Shown one piece after another: positions 16,958 to 17,202 of a stretch of DNA of 17,202 bases. A model generated the notes under the pieces. The model made no database searches. It saw nothing but the letters and a program-made list of their open reading frames with translations, and was not told where the DNA came from. Made by a program: the position numbers and the translations under genes. Location of the stretch: positions 1 to 17,202 of the forward strand of contig JAIXMR010000184.1 in NCBI GenBank assembly GCA_025677835.1, given 5' to 3'. The DNA is from Sporodiniella umbellata (taxonomy: Eukaryota > Mucoromycota > Mucoromycetes > Mucorales > Rhizopodaceae). Within the stretch, counting starts at the first letter, position 1; every line of letters starts with the position of its first letter.

Positions 16958-17202
16958 TTATTAATATTTATTATTAAAAAAGTTCTACTTCATTTATACA
17001 ATTATCTTAATCTTAATTCTTTGTGCAGTCTGACTGTAAATCAATTGACTATTTATATTTTAAGTGAGTAAAAATATCGCCAGGAACTCGTATCGCATCT
17101 TTTTGATACGTAAACTAAAGCCTTTTTTATAAAGAAAAAACCTCCAAGATATTTTGTTTCAAGCCTATGCTTCCTTTTGTACTTCAATATGAGGCCTTTT
17201 TT
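16958..17202. other. 3' flank of the protease gene to the window edge
   Basis: This AT-rich tail holds no supported gene. A minus-strand frame is open from the edge to a TAA at 17053 (49 codons), but its composition is Lys/Phe/Tyr-rich without any recognisable motif. A short inverted repeat, CGTATC...GATACG, lies near 17090-17110. It could be the end of a neighbouring minus-strand gene or plain 3' flank. Confidence 0.5.

Noticed and set aside
17053..17202. Edge-open minus-strand frame and a CGTATC/GATACG hairpin.
   Set aside because: Only 49 codons with no recognisable pattern; a six-base stem is expected by chance. Could only be judged with the adjoining sequence.

Overview
This is an ordinary-looking stretch of nuclear DNA from a fungus. 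The evidence is: spliceosomal introns of about 40-75 bases with GT...(T)AG ends; AT-rich intergenic DNA with A and T runs; a proteinase K-like secreted subtilase; a fungal-type 12-helix DHA1 transporter; and a Yif1 with a Gln/Pro-rich N-terminus. The intron density, visible AT-richness and compact spacing would fit a zygomycete-grade or other early-branching or Taphrinomycotina-like fungus. I cannot place it more closely from sequence alone, and that part is inference.

The window holds five protein genes, which I rebuilt by hand across 36 inferred introns. From the left: (1) the minus-strand 3' two-thirds or more of a giant BEACH protein (Bph1/Lvs/LYST/neurobeachin family), running from a start near 7851 off the left edge, with at least 2,396 residues in 13 exons; (2) a plus-strand Rab escort protein (REP/Mrs6), 8871-10974, 9 exons, 559 residues; (3) a minus-strand Yif1 membrane protein, 12316-11028, 6 exons, 335 residues; (4) a plus-strand MFS drug:H+ antiporter-type transporter, 13065-14869, 7 exons, 493 residues; (5) a plus-strand secreted subtilisin-like protease, 15253-16957, 6 exons, 453 residues. 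Every exon chain keeps one reading frame throughout and restores family motifs across the junctions.

Genes 1 and 2 diverge from a 1.0 kb noncoding spacer. Genes 2 and 3 converge with only 53 bases between their stop codons, so their 3' UTRs probably overlap. Genes 3 and 4 diverge from a 0.75 kb spacer that holds a strong hairpin. Genes 4 and 5 are in tandem. Genes 1-3 all act in membrane traffic: BEACH in vesicle and lysosome traffic, REP in Rab prenylation, and Yif1 in ER-Golgi Rab recruitment. That neighbourhood is notable but may be chance.

I found no RNA gene, transposon, CRISPR array or evidence of a new biological system. The points worth checking are splicing details: a 29-base intron, a 21-base microexon, an intron ending in GGAAG, competing splice sites in two genes, and the hairpin upstream of YIF1.
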